Assembly (NCBI RefSeq): GCF_036017035.1
Contig: NZ_JAYXHS010000001.1
Span: 1,240,001 to 1,304,000 of the forward strand
Direction of reading: 5' to 3'
From: Viridibacterium silvisoli
GTDB lineage: Bacteria; Pseudomonadota; Gammaproteobacteria; Burkholderiales; Rhodocyclaceae
DNA: 64,000 nt
This document shows positions 35,063 through 43,357 of the stretch, one piece after another; the stretch's first letter is position 1; the number at the start of each line of letters is the position of its first letter. The translations under genes and the position numbers were made by a program. A model generated the notes under the pieces. That model was not told the origin of the DNA. It made no database searches and saw only the letters and a list, made by a program, of their open reading frames with translations.

Positions 35063-35178
35063 AGCTGGTGCAGACCGGAGAAACACGGTCCCGCGGTTTG
35101 GACATATTGGTGCCCGCGGCAGTGTGTGATTCGCCAGCAACGCAGTCGGTACCGACCCCGATGGCCCACAGCGCTTCA

Positions 35179-35222
35179 AGGCGCCTGCGGGCGTTTTTGC
35201 GCAGCCTGACCGGATTCCGGTC
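35179..35222 (+). other. Hairpins in the gap before zwf
   Basis: CGCC-TGCG-GGCG followed by TTTTT (about 35183-35197) could be a weak terminator for the small ORF. Directly after, GACCGG-ATT-CCGGTC (35208-35222) is a second perfect hairpin. The rest of 35063-35351 shows no gene; a GGAGGA ribosome site for zwf ends it. Confidence 0.3.
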
Positions 35223-35351
35223 GCGAGATGGCTGTGCGTTGTGGCGGCGCGCCACGACCACCCATGGCACTGACATTTTTCACAAAAGCGGTTGAACAGG
35301 TTCCCAGGCGCTAAACTTGCTCTGTCGAGTTTTTAGCCGGAGGAATTGTTA

Positions 35352-36830
35352 ATGTCTTCACGCACGATTCAAGTCAGCCCATTTGATCTGGTTGTCTTCG
35401 GTGGAACCGGCGATCTGGCCGCACGCAAACTCTTGCCTGCGCTCTATCACCGCGATCTCGCGGGGCAGATTCCAGACGATGCACGCATTATCGGCGTGTC
35501 GCGGCGACCGCTGTCGCGCGAGCATTACAGTACTTTCGTGCGCGAGTCGCTCGATCAGTTCGTCAAGGCGGCGGACAAGAATCCTGCTGCGATAGACCGC
35601 TTCGTGGCGCGTACCGATTACCAGCCCGCCGACGCTGGTTCGGATGAGGGCTGGAGTGAGCTGGCTGCCTTGCTCGCGGCGGGCGCCGAGCGTGTGCGCG
35701 CCTTCTACTTCGCAGTTTCGCCTGACCTGTTTGCGCCGATTTCGCAGCGCATCCGCCAGTTCGGGCTGGTGACGCCGCAGAGCCGCGTGGTGCTCGAAAA
35801 GCCGCTCGGCAAGAACGAGGAAAGCGCCCGCGCGGTGAATGACGCGGTGGCCGAGGTTTTCAACGAAAGCCAGGTCTTCCGCATTGATCACTACCTCGGC
35901 AAGGAGACGGTGCAGAACCTGATGGCGCTGCGCTTTGCCAACCGCCTGTTCGAGCCGGTGTGGAACAGCACACATATCGATCACGTGCAGATCACTGTGG
36001 CCGAAGACATCGGCGTCGGCGATCGTGGCGGCTACTACGACACATCGGGCGCGATGCGCGACATGCTGCAGAACCACATCATGCAGCTGCTTTGTCTCAC
36101 CGCCATGGAGCCGCCAGACGCTTTCGAGGCCGATGCCGTGCGCGACGAGAAGCTCAAAGTGCTCAAGGCGCTCAAGCGCATCGACGACCGCAATGCCGAG
36201 CAGATGACGGTGCGTGCCCAGTACCGTGCGGGCTCGGTGGGTGGCAAGTCGGCGGCGGGTTACCTTGAAGACCTGGGGCAGGATCAGAGCAAGACCGAAA
36301 CCTTCGTGGCCATCCGCGCCGAGATCGCCAACTGGCGGTGGGCGGGCGTGCCGTTCTTCCTGCGCACGGGCAAGCGCCTGGCGCGGCGCACCTCCGAGAT
36401 CGTCGTCAACTTCCGCCCGATCTCGCACAACATCTTCGACCAGACGGCAGGCCACGTCAGCCAGAACCGCCTGATCCTGCGCCTGCAGCCTGATGAAGGC
36501 GTGACGCTGGAGGTCACCATCAAGGATCCGGGGCCGGGCGGCATGCGCCTGCGCAGCATCCCGCTCGACATGAGCTTTGCCGAAACCTTCGGCGTGTCCA
36601 ACCCGGATGCCTATGAGCGCCTGTTGATGGACGTGATTCGCGGCAACCAGACCCTGTTCATGCGGGCTGACGAAGTGGCGGCCGCCTGGCAGTGGGTGGA
36701 CCCGATCCACGCAGCCTGGGCACATAACGATCAACGCATGCATACCTACCCGGCAGGCAGCTGGGGGCCATCGGCTTCGGTGGCTTTGATCGAACGCGAT
36801 GGGCGTTCATGGTTCGAAGACGCGGAATAG
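35352..36830 (+). CDS. zwf: Glucose-6-phosphate 1-dehydrogenase
   Basis: 492 residues. Oxidises glucose-6-phosphate to 6-phosphogluconolactone with NADP, the entry to the pentose phosphate and Entner-Doudoroff pathways. The dinucleotide-binding loop is VVFGGTGDLAARKLLPALY. The active-site motif RIDHYLGKETVQNLMALRF carries the catalytic His and substrate Lys. The ATG at 35352 has GGAGGA at 35339-35344. Unlike in many proteobacteria, pgl, edd and glk are not adjacent; a DUF748 gene overlaps its end. Confidence 0.97.
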   Translation: MSSRTIQVSPFDLVVFGGTGDLAARKLLPALYHRDLAGQIPDDARIIGVSRRPLSREHYSTFVRESLDQFVKAADKNPAAIDRFVARTDYQPADAGSDEGWSELAALLAAGAERVRAFYFAVSPDLFAPISQRIRQFGLVTPQSRVVLEKPLGKNEESARAVNDAVAEVFNESQVFRIDHYLGKETVQNLMALRFANRLFEPVWNSTHIDHVQITVAEDIGVGDRGGYYDTSGAMRDMLQNHIMQLLCLTAMEPPDAFEADAVRDEKLKVLKALKRIDDRNAEQMTVRAQYRAGSVGGKSAAGYLEDLGQDQSKTETFVAIRAEIANWRWAGVPFFLRTGKRLARRTSEIVVNFRPISHNIFDQTAGHVSQNRLILRLQPDEGVTLEVTIKDPGPGGMRLRSIPLDMSFAETFGVSNPDAYERLLMDVIRGNQTLFMRADEVAAAWQWVDPIHAAWAHNDQRMHTYPAGSWGPSASVALIERDGRSWFEDAE

Positions 36831-37936
36831 ACGCATCGCGTTTCCTGCGTTGGGGCGGTGTAACTGCCGCTCTACTGCTGGCGTTGACTGCCGGTGCCTA
36901 CTACCTCGCGCTACACACCCTGGAGCGCGAGGTGATCAAGCTGCTCGGCGAGCGCAGCGAATACGGCAGCCTGCTGGTCAGCCTGCGGCACATTGTCATT
37001 ACCGATCTGCAGATTCACGGCGACGCCGAGGCTGACGCAGTTGACGGCTGGCCAACGCCGGATGAATTGCGCGCGGCACGTGTGGAGGTGGAGCCGGATC
37101 TGCGCAGCCTCTTGTCCGACAATATCCTCATCAGGAAGCTGCGCTTCGAGCAGGCCTGGCTGCCCATCATGCGTGTCGATGGCCGCGTGCGTTTCCTGCC
37201 CGCTTTGCTGGAGTCTAGGCGTCGGGCGCGCGCAGCCAAGGGTGAGCCGGAAGGTCTGCCGCCGAAGAAGTATGTCCACATCGCACACGTCGAGCTGGTC
37301 GACACAGCAATCGATTACTACGATGCGACCGTAGCAAAAAAGCCCTACCTGGTGCCCTTGCGTCATATCGCGGGCAGCGTCGACAAGCTCAAGCTGCCGA
37401 CGCTGGATGAGGAGGCGCTGATTGATCTTGAAGGCCAGGCATCGGCCAACGGAAATGTGGGCAAGGTGAGCCTGCAGGGGAGGCTCGTGCCGCACACGCG
37501 TGACTCCAGGCTCAAGCTGCAATTGCGGGGTGTGGACCTGCGCCTGCTCCAGCCCTATTTCATCAAGGCAACCCGTGCCCAAATCGAGGCCGGCACACTC
37601 GATATGGACATCACATCTACCGTGCGTGATCACACATTGCAGGCGCCGGGCTCAATGGTGTTGCATGGGCTGAAACTGGAGGGCGGGCTGGCGTCCGGCG
37701 GGCTGACCCGACGCCTCACACTGGCCATCCTGGCCGACAAGAATGACCGCATTGATCTGCAATTCACCCTGTCGGGCAAGCTGACTGACCCGAAGTTCTC
37801 CCTCAACGAAGAGCTGCATACACGGGTGGTCGCCGCCCTGGCGACATCGCTGGGTGTCAGCATCGAGAGCCTGGGTAAGGGGGCGCTCGATGTCGGCGAG
37901 GGCATCGGCAGCATGCTGCGCAGTGTCGTTGAATAG
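36809..37936 (+). CDS. DUF748-type AsmA-like membrane-anchored protein
   Basis: 375 residues. An N-terminal signal anchor (FLRWGGVTAALLLALTAGAYYLAL) is followed by a long beta-rich periplasmic region. The region contains LRHIVITDLQIHGD, HVELVDTAIDYYDATVAKKPYLVPL and GRLVPHTRDSRLKLQLRGVDL, which is typical of DUF748/AsmA-like proteins. Relatives are thought to take part in envelope lipid or outer-membrane homeostasis. Its start lies 22 bases inside zwf, so it is probably co-transcribed. The link to zwf is unexplained. Confidence 0.78.
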   Translation: MVRRRGIDASRFLRWGGVTAALLLALTAGAYYLALHTLEREVIKLLGERSEYGSLLVSLRHIVITDLQIHGDAEADAVDGWPTPDELRAARVEVEPDLRSLLSDNILIRKLRFEQAWLPIMRVDGRVRFLPALLESRRRARAAKGEPEGLPPKKYVHIAHVELVDTAIDYYDATVAKKPYLVPLRHIAGSVDKLKLPTLDEEALIDLEGQASANGNVGKVSLQGRLVPHTRDSRLKLQLRGVDLRLLQPYFIKATRAQIEAGTLDMDITSTVRDHTLQAPGSMVLHGLKLEGGLASGGLTRRLTLAILADKNDRIDLQFTLSGKLTDPKFSLNEELHTRVVAALATSLGVSIESLGKGALDVGEGIGSMLRSVVE

Positions 37937-38066
37937 TCCTTGTTCTGCTTGCCGGCACAAAAAGGATGCTGGGCTGCTGTTTTCGCAACACAGGGCCGAC
38001 GCTGATAGCCCAGTAGTCGGCGCTTGTCCGAAAACATTATTCCGTTACAAATACTAACTGGACAGC

Positions 38067-39428
38067 ATGCCGTGTTGCGGTGCAATATCAGCACCCCGGA
38101 TTATGGGTTTGGCATGCATGGAATTCCGCAGAACTGCACTCCCCGAACATGCTCATGGGTTTTCGCCTGCGCGCGCCGGATTGGCTGGCGAGCGGCTGCC
38201 GGCATCTGTCGAGCTGCGCTCACCAACAGGTCGAACACCTTGCAGACGCATTGGCCTGCTCATCGATTCGCTGATCGGCGGTGGTGCCGAGCGCGTCGTA
38301 CTCAATCTGGCGGCGGCCTTCCATCAGTTGGGCCACCAGGTACATGTCATCGTCGTACGCAATGAGATCCAGCACACACTGCCAGCCGGTATTCCGGTGC
38401 ACGTGTTGCAGCAGTCGGCGCACTCTTCGGGCAGCAAGTTCATCGACAAGCTGGTGCTGGCGTGGCGCATGCGCGCACTGGTCGCAAGCCTGGAGAAGGA
38501 TGGCAAGCCATTCGACTTCTTCGTGTCGAGTGCGGAGGATTCCGATCGCCTGTCGGCCATGGCGGGCCTGACGAACGTCTACATCCGCTATCGCAACTCG
38601 ATGGTCGAGTACCTGCATCACAAGATCGGCCACAAGACCGGGCTCAAGCGCTTGTGGCGCGAGTTCAAGTGGCGCGCGCATTTCCAGTCCGTGTATGGCG
38701 GTCGCGACATCATCACCGTGTCCGACGCGATGCATGACGACATCATCAATGGCGCCGGTGTGCAGCCACGCTCGCTGCGCACGATCTACAACCCTTTCGA
38801 TTTCGACGCGATCCGGCGTGAGGCTGATGCCTATACGCCGGACATGGCGGAGCCTTACGTGGTCTATGTCGCGCGTTTCAATAGTCGCAAGCGACAGGAT
38901 TTGCTGCTGGACGCGTACGCGCGCAGCGCGGCACGCACGACGCACAAGCTGGTGCTGATCGGCGATGCCTATACGGCGTCGGAGCGTGACTGGCTGGACA
39001 AGATGAAGCTGCGGATCGCGAAGCTCGGTCTCGAACACCGCGTGGTGTTGCCGGGCTTCCAGACCAACCCTTATCCGTGGATCCGCAATGCAGCCCTGTT
39101 TGCCATGTCATCCGACAGCGAGGGGCTGCCCACCGTGCTGATCGAATCGCTGATTCTCGGCACCCCCGTCGTGAGTACGGACTGCCCGACGGGGCCAAGC
39201 GAAATCCTTACGGGGCCGCTGGCGCGCTTCCTGTGCCCGCGCGACAACGCCGAAGCCCTGACGAGCCTGATCGATCAGGCCTTGCTGCACTATCCGGCCA
39301 TCTCCGAGGCGCAGCTGAGTCGCTTCAGCGCACGCCACTCGGCGCAGCAATACCTGGCCTGGTGCGTGGCACGCAAGGCCGGGGCAGGACAAACAGTATT
39401 GAGACGATCGGGCTGGTGGAGCGCCTGA
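38067..39428 (+). CDS. Glycosyltransferase, GT4 family
   Basis: Up to 453 residues. The GT-B fold begins at about residue 60 with RRIGLLIDSLIGGGAERVVLN. The C-terminal domain has PYVVYVARFNSRKRQDLLLD, HRVVLPGFQTNPYPWIRNA and SSDSEGLPTVLIESLILGTP with the E-x7-E motif. It transfers a sugar to a surface polysaccharide or LPS core. The start is uncertain: ATGs at 38067, 38103 and 38118 are in frame and none has a strong ribosome site. It stands alone and converges on ybaK with four bases between. Confidence 0.88.
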   Translation: MPCCGAISAPRIMGLACMEFRRTALPEHAHGFSPARAGLAGERLPASVELRSPTGRTPCRRIGLLIDSLIGGGAERVVLNLAAAFHQLGHQVHVIVVRNEIQHTLPAGIPVHVLQQSAHSSGSKFIDKLVLAWRMRALVASLEKDGKPFDFFVSSAEDSDRLSAMAGLTNVYIRYRNSMVEYLHHKIGHKTGLKRLWREFKWRAHFQSVYGGRDIITVSDAMHDDIINGAGVQPRSLRTIYNPFDFDAIRREADAYTPDMAEPYVVYVARFNSRKRQDLLLDAYARSAARTTHKLVLIGDAYTASERDWLDKMKLRIAKLGLEHRVVLPGFQTNPYPWIRNAALFAMSSDSEGLPTVLIESLILGTPVVSTDCPTGPSEILTGPLARFLCPRDNAEALTSLIDQALLHYPAISEAQLSRFSARHSAQQYLAWCVARKAGAGQTVLRRSGWWSA

Positions 39429-39432
39429 GCAG

Positions 39433-39912
39433 CTAGGCCGCTGCGCTGACCAGCTCGGGCTTGAGGATGTTGACGACGACTTGCGGGGCTATGCCGATCA
39501 AATAGCCACGCTTGCCGCCGTTGATGTAGATCTTCGGTAGTTCGAGGATGCTACTTTCCATGTACACAGGCATGGCCTTGCGGGTACCGAACGGACTGGT
39601 GCCGCCGACCATGTAGCCGGAGTGCCGGTTGGCCGTGTCGGGCGAGCAGGGCGTGATGGTCTTGACGCTGATATGGCGCGCGAGATTCTTGGTCGACACC
39701 TCGCGATCGCCATGCATCAACACGATCAGCGGCCGCTTGTTCTCGTCTTCCATGATCAGCGTCTTGATCACGGCGTGCTCGTCCACGCCCAGCTCGCGAC
39801 TGCTGACGGCTGTGCCGCCCTTTTCCTCGTAGTCGTAGAGGTGATCGCTGAAGTCGGCCTTGTGTTGGCGTAACAGGCGGACGGCGGCGGTAACGGGTGT
39901 CTTGTCGGCCAT
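39433..39912 (-). CDS. ybaK: Cys-tRNA(Pro) deacylase, YbaK/EbsC family
   Basis: 159 residues. Trans-editing enzyme that hydrolyses Cys-tRNA(Pro). The N-terminus MADKTPVTAAVRLLRQHKADF, the EHAVIKTLIME helix with the catalytic Lys, and GGTSPFGTRKAMPVYM are diagnostic. The ATG at 39912 is preferred over a longer frame that starts at 39960 within the next gene. It follows the DUF2238 gene with a 2-base gap, so they are probably one operon. Confidence 0.93.
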   Translation of the reverse strand: MADKTPVTAAVRLLRQHKADFSDHLYDYEEKGGTAVSSRELGVDEHAVIKTLIMEDENKRPLIVLMHGDREVSTKNLARHISVKTITPCSPDTANRHSGYMVGGTSPFGTRKAMPVYMESSILELPKIYINGGKRGYLIGIAPQVVVNILKPELVSAAA

Positions 39913-39914
39913 GC

Positions 39915-40529
39915 TCAACCTACTTCCTGCATCTGTCGGCTGTGCCATTTGCGCAGGCACAGCATCGCGAAGCTGGCCCCGAGCAGTGCCATCAGCATGT
40001 CGGATTGCGTGTCCCAGGGGTCACCCTGCGTGCCGAGGAATTCATCCGCGCCCTGGCCGAGTGCCACGGCGGCGCCCCACTCGATGAGTTCGTAACAGGC
40101 GCTGATGGCCATCGCCACGCACACCGCGAGGAAGGCCGTCATGCGCCGCGCCTTGCTGAGGCGCATATAGCCGCCGCGCAGCAGCACTTCACAGCTGAGC
40201 AGCGCAGGTGTCAGGCCCTGCATGAAATGGCCGATCTTGTCGTAGGGGTTGCGCGACAGCGACAGGGCATGCTCGATCCAGAAGCCGAGCGGCACGCGCG
40301 CATAGCTCCATGCGCCGCCGGCAATCAATACGCCGGCATGCACGAAGATCGCCCAGTACAACAGTGGCGTCAGCGGGAAGCGGCGGCGCGTTGCGATCAG
40401 CAGCGGCAGTGCGATGATCACCGGCGCGACTTCGAGCCCCCAGGTGGTGCGGTCGAAGGGTGCCAGCCCCGAGAGGACCAGGGCCAGCACGATGATGCCC
40501 GCCAGCGTGGCGGCGAGACGATCGCTCAC
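39915..40529 (-). CDS. DUF2238 membrane protein (YjdF-like)
   Basis: 204 residues with about five membrane helices. The family hallmarks are NPYDKIGHFMQGLTPALL and CYELIEWGAAVALGQ followed by FLGTQGDPWDTQSDML. The conserved acidic and His residues in the membrane suggest an enzymatic or metal-binding role, but the function is unknown. It sits between an FKBP gene and ybaK on the same strand, with seven bases to the former. Confidence 0.87.
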   Translation of the reverse strand: MSDRLAATLAGIIVLALVLSGLAPFDRTTWGLEVAPVIIALPLLIATRRRFPLTPLLYWAIFVHAGVLIAGGAWSYARVPLGFWIEHALSLSRNPYDKIGHFMQGLTPALLSCEVLLRGGYMRLSKARRMTAFLAVCVAMAISACYELIEWGAAVALGQGADEFLGTQGDPWDTQSDMLMALLGASFAMLCLRKWHSRQMQEVG

Positions 40530-40536
40530 TTCACAC

Positions 40537-41214
40537 TCACTTCAGATCCAGCAGCTCCACTTCGAACACCAGCGTGGCGTTCGGCGGGATCACGCCACCT
40601 GCGCCGCGCGAGCCATAGCCCATGTCCGGCGGAATGGTCAGCTTGCGCGTGCCGCCGATCTTCATGCCTTGTACGCCTTCGTCCCAGCCGCTGATGACCT
40701 GGCGATAGCCGAGGGCGAAGGTGAAGGGGTCGTTGCGATCCTTGCTGGAGTCGAACTTGGTGCCGTTGGTCAACCAGCCCGTGTAATGCACGACCACGCG
40801 GTCGCCTAAGGCAGCTTCAGCGCCGTCACCCACGACCAGATCTTCGATGATGAGGCCACTTTCGATGACCTCGAGCAGCTCCACTTCGAAGACCAGCGTC
40901 GCATTCGGCGGGATGTCATCGCCTGCGCCACGTTCGCCATAGCCGAGTTCTGGCGGAATGGTCAGCTTGCGCGCGCCGCCGACCTTCATGCCCTGCACGC
41001 CTTCGTCCCAGCCGCCAATGACCTGACGACGGCCGAGGGAGAAGGTGAAGGGATCGTTACGGTCCTTGCTGGAGTCGAACTTGGTGCCGTCGGTGAGCCA
41101 GCCGGTGTAATGCACGACAGTGCGGTCACCCGCCTTGGCGACGGTGCCATCGCCAACGACAAGCTCTTCGATGACGAGGCCGGTCGGCGTGGTGACAGGG
41201 GTGGATGCGGACAT
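40537..41214 (-). CDS. Peptidyl-prolyl isomerase with two tandem FKBP domains
   Basis: 225 residues from the ATG at 41214, preceded by AAGGAG. Two complete FKBP domains follow each other (about 8-112 and 117-225). Each has VVHYTGWLTDGTKFDSS-like, GWDEGVQGMKVGGARKL-like and IPPNATLVFEVELL motifs with the active-site aromatic residues kept. The copies are far more alike than typical paralogous FKBP domains, and the DNA itself is a direct repeat. There is no signal peptide, so it is cytoplasmic. Most bacterial FKBPs of this kind have one domain. Confidence 0.92.
   Translation of the reverse strand: MSASTPVTTPTGLVIEELVVGDGTVAKAGDRTVVHYTGWLTDGTKFDSSKDRNDPFTFSLGRRQVIGGWDEGVQGMKVGGARKLTIPPELGYGERGAGDDIPPNATLVFEVELLEVIESGLIIEDLVVGDGAEAALGDRVVVHYTGWLTNGTKFDSSKDRNDPFTFALGYRQVISGWDEGVQGMKIGGTRKLTIPPDMGYGSRGAGGVIPPNATLVFEVELLDLK
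40551..41130. repeat. Direct repeat encoding the two FKBP domains
   Basis: Copy one (40551-40806) and copy two (40875-41130) align without gaps at a constant offset of 324 bases, i.e. 108 codons. By eye roughly 85% of bases match, including stretches such as GGCGGAATGGTCAGCTTGCG and TTGCTGGAGTCGAACTTGGT. This indicates an in-frame intragenic duplication. Confidence 0.85.
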
Positions 41215-41556
41215 GAGGGGCTCCTTGAATGAATGGGCGGCAGGATAGCGCATCGCAACATGGGGCGCACTGCCGGATCGCCTGCGAGGGCTCTCAGAAC
41301 AGGCACCAAGCTGATGAAAACAATGGGAAAACGCCAAATTTACAATTGGGCCTATGCATTCGCCGTATTATCGTTTTTGAAGTAATCGACAAATTTTGTG
41401 GCAGGCGCAATTGATCTTGCCCGCAAGCGGTCTATACCACCACTGTTGTAAAGACAGTCATTCGTTTCGCCTCTCGGCCGGATGAGCCACCCGCGCAGGC
41501 TGTTGTTGCAGCTGGCGAGCAGGGCGCAGCGAGGCCGTCACAGAAAGGTTTACATC
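41215..41556. promoter_or_regulatory. Divergent region FKBP - TRAP receptor
   Basis: No gene is seen in these 342 bases. A possible promoter for the TRAP receptor is TTGATC (41411-41416) and TATACC (41433-41438), 16 bases apart. An AT-rich stretch spans about 41320-41400. An AGAAAGG ribosome site precedes the ATG at 41557. Confidence 0.35.
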
Positions 41557-42537
41557 ATGCGTTCACGCGTTTTGCTGCTGCTCCTGTCCGGGCTGCTCGG
41601 CTGTTTCATGCAGATTGCCAGCGCCGCGGCGGTTCCGCTCAAAGGCTGGGTTCTGGAGAGCAGCGACTATCCCAACCATCAGGGCTTGTTGCAGTTTTTC
41701 AGCGAGCTCAAGCAATCCAGCAAAGGGCGCTATGAAGGCACGGTGCTGTGGCGTCAGGACATCGGTGCGCAGAAAGACATCTTGCCCAAGTTCAAGAAGG
41801 GCGAGCTCGATTTCGCCATCCTCAGCAATGTAGCGCTGACCGAAGCGGTGCCGGAGATGGAGGTCCTGTCGCTGCCCTTCCTGTTCCGCGATACGGGCCA
41901 CATGCTGGCCGTGCTTGATGGCGACATCGGCAAGTCGCTGGAAACGAAGCTGGCCGCGCGCGGCTTCATCGTGCTGGGCTGGTACAACGGCGGCTCGCGT
42001 TCCTTCTACTCACGGGCCAAGCCCCCCCACTACTCCACCGAGTTCGAGAAGCTACGTATCCGCGTCGCCAATCGCGAGACGATGATTTCGATGGTCAAGG
42101 CCCTGCGCGCCGAACCTTCCACGCTGGCCTACGACAAGGTTGGCGATGCCTTGAAAAAGGGCGAGCTGGACATGGCGGAGAACGACCTCCTGTCGTACGA
42201 AATCTCCGAGCATTACAAGTTCGCGCCGTACTACATCTTCAGCCACCATAACGTCCTGCCTGAAGCACTCGTGGTATCCACCCAGCGCTGGGCCGCACTC
42301 AATGCGGCTGATCGCGAACTGGTGCGCGCTGCCGCGCAGGATTCTGCAAGCTATATGCGCAAGCAACGCGCGGATCTCGAAGCCAAGGTCAAGGCGCGCC
42401 TCGAGAAAAGCGGCGTGAAGTTCTCTGCGTTGAAGGGTTCGGAGAACTTCGTGGCGCGCATGAAAGACATCTATGCGCCAGCGCTCAAAACTCCGGAGTC
42501 GACCGATCTGATGTTCCGTATCATGTCGAATCAGTAA
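41557..42537 (+). CDS. Orphan TRAP transporter solute-binding protein, DctP family
   Basis: 326 residues. The signal peptide is MRSRVLLLLLSGLLGCFMQI ending in ASA. DctP features are GELDFAILSNVALTEAVPEM, LPFLFRDTGHM, GWYNGGSRSFYSRAKP and LRIRVANRETMISMVKALRA. The ATG at 41557 follows AGAAAGG. No DctQ or DctM gene is nearby. Such orphan receptors either serve a permease elsewhere or act as sensors. It differs clearly in sequence from the TRAP receptor at 0.8-1.8 kb. Confidence 0.87.
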   Translation: MRSRVLLLLLSGLLGCFMQIASAAAVPLKGWVLESSDYPNHQGLLQFFSELKQSSKGRYEGTVLWRQDIGAQKDILPKFKKGELDFAILSNVALTEAVPEMEVLSLPFLFRDTGHMLAVLDGDIGKSLETKLAARGFIVLGWYNGGSRSFYSRAKPPHYSTEFEKLRIRVANRETMISMVKALRAEPSTLAYDKVGDALKKGELDMAENDLLSYEISEHYKFAPYYIFSHHNVLPEALVVSTQRWAALNAADRELVRAAAQDSASYMRKQRADLEAKVKARLEKSGVKFSALKGSENFVARMKDIYAPALKTPESTDLMFRIMSNQ

Positions 42538-42553
42538 CGATTCCCATGAGCCC

Positions 42554-43357
42554 GTGAACACACACAGCAAGCCGGATATCGAAGTCCTCTCGGTGCTGCC
42601 GCAAGGCACTGCGCGCAAGACGCCGTTACTCTTCGTGCATGGGGCCTACGCGGGCGCGTGGTTGTGGCAGGAGTACTACCTGCCCTTTTTTGCAGAGCGT
42701 GGCTGGGCCGCACATGCGCTGTCGCTGTCGGGGCATGGCGGCAGCCGTGGTCGCGAATATCTGGATGCGTTGTCGATCGAGAACTACGTCGACGATGTGC
42801 GTGAGGTGGCATCGACGCTGCCTGTGCGGCCGGTGCTTATCGGCCATTCGATGGGCGGCATGGTCGTGCAGAAATTCCTTGAGCACGAAGATCTGCCCGG
42901 CGCAGTGTTGATGGCGGCAGTGCCACCGCGTGGCCTGATGAGCGCTTCACTCGGCTTGTTGATGCAGAAGCCGAAACTCATCTTCGAACTCAACAACATC
43001 ATGGGTGGCGGGTCGCCGCATCTCGATACCCTGCGCGACGCCTTGTTCCATGGGCCGGTCACACAGCAACGCCTGCTGGAGATCATGGCGCGCTGCCAGC
43101 CCGAATCCATGCGCGCCATCTGGGACATGACGCTCTTCGATTTACCGCGCACGGCACGCATGCGGCGCCCGCCGATGCTGGTGCTCGGCGCCGAGCATGA
43201 CCGTCTGATTCCCGTCAGTGAAGTGCAACACACGGCAAGCGTGTATGGCCTCGAAGCAGAAATTTTCGCCGACATGGGTCACGGCATGATGCTGGAAGAC
43301 AACTGGCAAGGGCCCGCCGAGCGCATCGCGCAGTGGCTTGAGACTCAGGGCTTCTGA
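42554..43357 (+). CDS. Alpha/beta hydrolase, lysophospholipase-like
   Basis: 267 residues from a GTG, 16 bases after the TRAP receptor. The catalytic triad is visible: Ser in LIGHSMGGMVV, Asp in LGAEHDRLIPV and His in DMGHGMMLED. The oxyanion segment is LLFVHGAYAGAWLWQEY. It has no signal peptide. The substrate is unknown; esterase or lipase-like activity is expected. It converges with, and overlaps by 13 bases, the VanZ-like gene. Confidence 0.85.
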   Translation: MNTHSKPDIEVLSVLPQGTARKTPLLFVHGAYAGAWLWQEYYLPFFAERGWAAHALSLSGHGGSRGREYLDALSIENYVDDVREVASTLPVRPVLIGHSMGGMVVQKFLEHEDLPGAVLMAAVPPRGLMSASLGLLMQKPKLIFELNNIMGGGSPHLDTLRDALFHGPVTQQRLLEIMARCQPESMRAIWDMTLFDLPRTARMRRPPMLVLGAEHDRLIPVSEVQHTASVYGLEAEIFADMGHGMMLEDNWQGPAERIAQWLETQGF

